DNA from: Nostoc foliaceum FACHB-393
Lineage (GTDB): Bacteria > Cyanobacteriota > Cyanobacteriia > Cyanobacteriales > Nostocaceae
NCBI RefSeq assembly: GCF_014698505.1
Contig: NZ_JACJTD010000015.1
Location: 62,001 to 126,000 of the forward strand
Reading direction: 5' to 3'
Length of the DNA stretch: 64,000 nt
The notes below the pieces were generated by a model that was given only the letters and a program-made list of their open reading frames with translations, was not told the origin of the DNA and did no database searches. This document shows, piece after piece, positions 63,556 to 64,000 of the stretch. How positions within the stretch are numbered: position 1 is the stretch's first letter; every line of letters starts with the position of its first letter. Position numbers and translations under genes: made by a program.

Positions 63556-63999
63556 TTAAATGGCGCGGGAAAATTTTGTCTCTCGCATTTTTGTGTGAGT
63601 ATCAAAGATGACGGCAATATTTCTTACTAGTAATCTACCGATGTCGGTAATCTGAATCTGATTTTTTGATAAACTAACTAGACCATCAGCTTCTAGTGGC
63701 TTTAATGCCTCTAGCTCTTCAGAGAAATATTCATCAAAACTGATATTATATTTGTTTTCAACATCTTGCTTATGTAACTGGAAGTGAGACATTATACCCA
63801 TGATTACGTCCCGCCTGATAATATCATTTTGAGTAAGCTTGACACCTTTGCTAACAGGTAAAGCACCTGCTGCAAGTGTCTGATAATAATCTTTTAATTC
63901 CTTGTGGTTTTGGGCATAAGCGTCTTCTAACATACTGATGGATGTAGAACCAAAACCAAAGAGTTCTGTTTCAGCGTGGGTAGTGTAGCCCTGAAAATT
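63556..63999 (-). CDS. hemN: Oxygen-independent coproporphyrinogen III oxidase, 5' partial
   Basis: The frame is open to the right edge (NFQGYTTHAETELFGFGSTS), so only the C-terminal 147 residues are present. After ISMLEDAYAQNHKELKDYY come the HemN C-terminal domain motifs KGVKLTQNDIIRRDVIMGIM, DGLVSLSKNQIQITDIGRLL and VRNIAVIFDTH. HemN is a radical SAM enzyme that converts coproporphyrinogen III to protoporphyrinogen IX without oxygen. The radical SAM CxxxCxxC motif lies outside the window. The ATG at 63933 is internal. Confidence 0.93.
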   Translation of the reverse strand, partial: NFQGYTTHAETELFGFGSTSISMLEDAYAQNHKELKDYYQTLAAGALPVSKGVKLTQNDIIRRDVIMGIMSHFQLHKQDVENKYNISFDEYFSEELEALKPLEADGLVSLSKNQIQITDIGRLLVRNIAVIFDTHTKMRETKFSRAI

Positions 64000-64000
64000 G

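Overview
The window is chromosomal DNA from a cyanobacterium, most likely a filamentous, heterocyst-forming member of the Nostocales. The evidence is a set of cyanobacterial hallmark genes (psaK, the Rubisco assembly factor raf1, ycf54, cyanobacterial-type menG, an SLH/OprB porin and a CYP120-like P450), frequent HIP1-type GCGATCGC octamers, and heptanucleotide short tandem repeats (CTAACTC and CATTGGT types) that are typical of Nostocales intergenic DNA. Genus and species cannot be fixed from the sequence alone.

Layout. 1-6.7 kb is housekeeping: folD (5' end outside the window), crtE, a DUF212 membrane protein, ycf54, a SnoaL-like protein, pdxJ, a DUF1345 protein and chaB. 6.8-8.8 kb holds an AAC(6')-like acetyltransferase gene split by an IS200/IS605-type element that carries only tnpB. 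9-16.7 kb carries a UvrD-type helicase, raf1, a REC-GAF response regulator, menG and a DUF445 protein. 16.8-18 kb contains decayed Rpn-like and Uma2-like genes invaded by small repeats. 18.4-23.1 kb is one 1569-residue protein that joins a HamA-like (DUF1837, PD-(D/E)XK) nuclease to a Ski2-type helicase, resembling a Hachiman defence system in a single chain. 23-26.4 kb is a P450/Rieske oxygenase pair divergent from a TetR regulator, with two operator-like sites between them. 26.5-35.5 kb has a VapBC-like toxin-antitoxin pair, a small Ala/Gly membrane protein, a 7TM-HD phosphohydrolase, an ADP-ribosylglycohydrolase-like protein, aroQ with a small overlapping gene, and topA. 36-42 kb has a broken DUF6745 gene, tRNA-Phe, and a zinc uptake locus (znuACB) divergent from an SLH porin. 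42.5-46.2 kb holds an NFACT/RqcH protein and a GT4 glycosyltransferase.

47.3-53.1 kb is the most remarkable region: a MATE exporter, a 1216-residue fusion of histidine-decarboxylase-like PLP enzyme, adenylation domain, carrier domain and AANAT-like C-terminal domain, and a panD aspartate 1-decarboxylase. The adenylation pocket reads VDWITSLGDK, very close to the beta-alanine code I remember. The architecture matches insect Ebony (beta-alanyl-amine synthase) with the amine-forming decarboxylase fused in front and the beta-alanine-forming enzyme next door. I infer a pathway from histidine and aspartate to a beta-alanyl-amine such as carcinine (beta-alanyl-histamine), exported by the MATE protein.

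53.4-58.1 kb contains an ISKra4 remnant, a perfect hairpin, a large fibre-like protein with two lectin-like domains and seven exact 93-bp repeats, and a decayed small gene. 58.3-64 kb has psaK, a putatively Zur-controlled operon (COG0523 GTPase plus an intact and a degenerate metallophosphoesterase), a DUF3891 protein, a manganese catalase and the 3' part of hemN. Zur-box-like sites upstream of znuA and of the COG0523 gene suggest the two loci respond together to zinc limitation.
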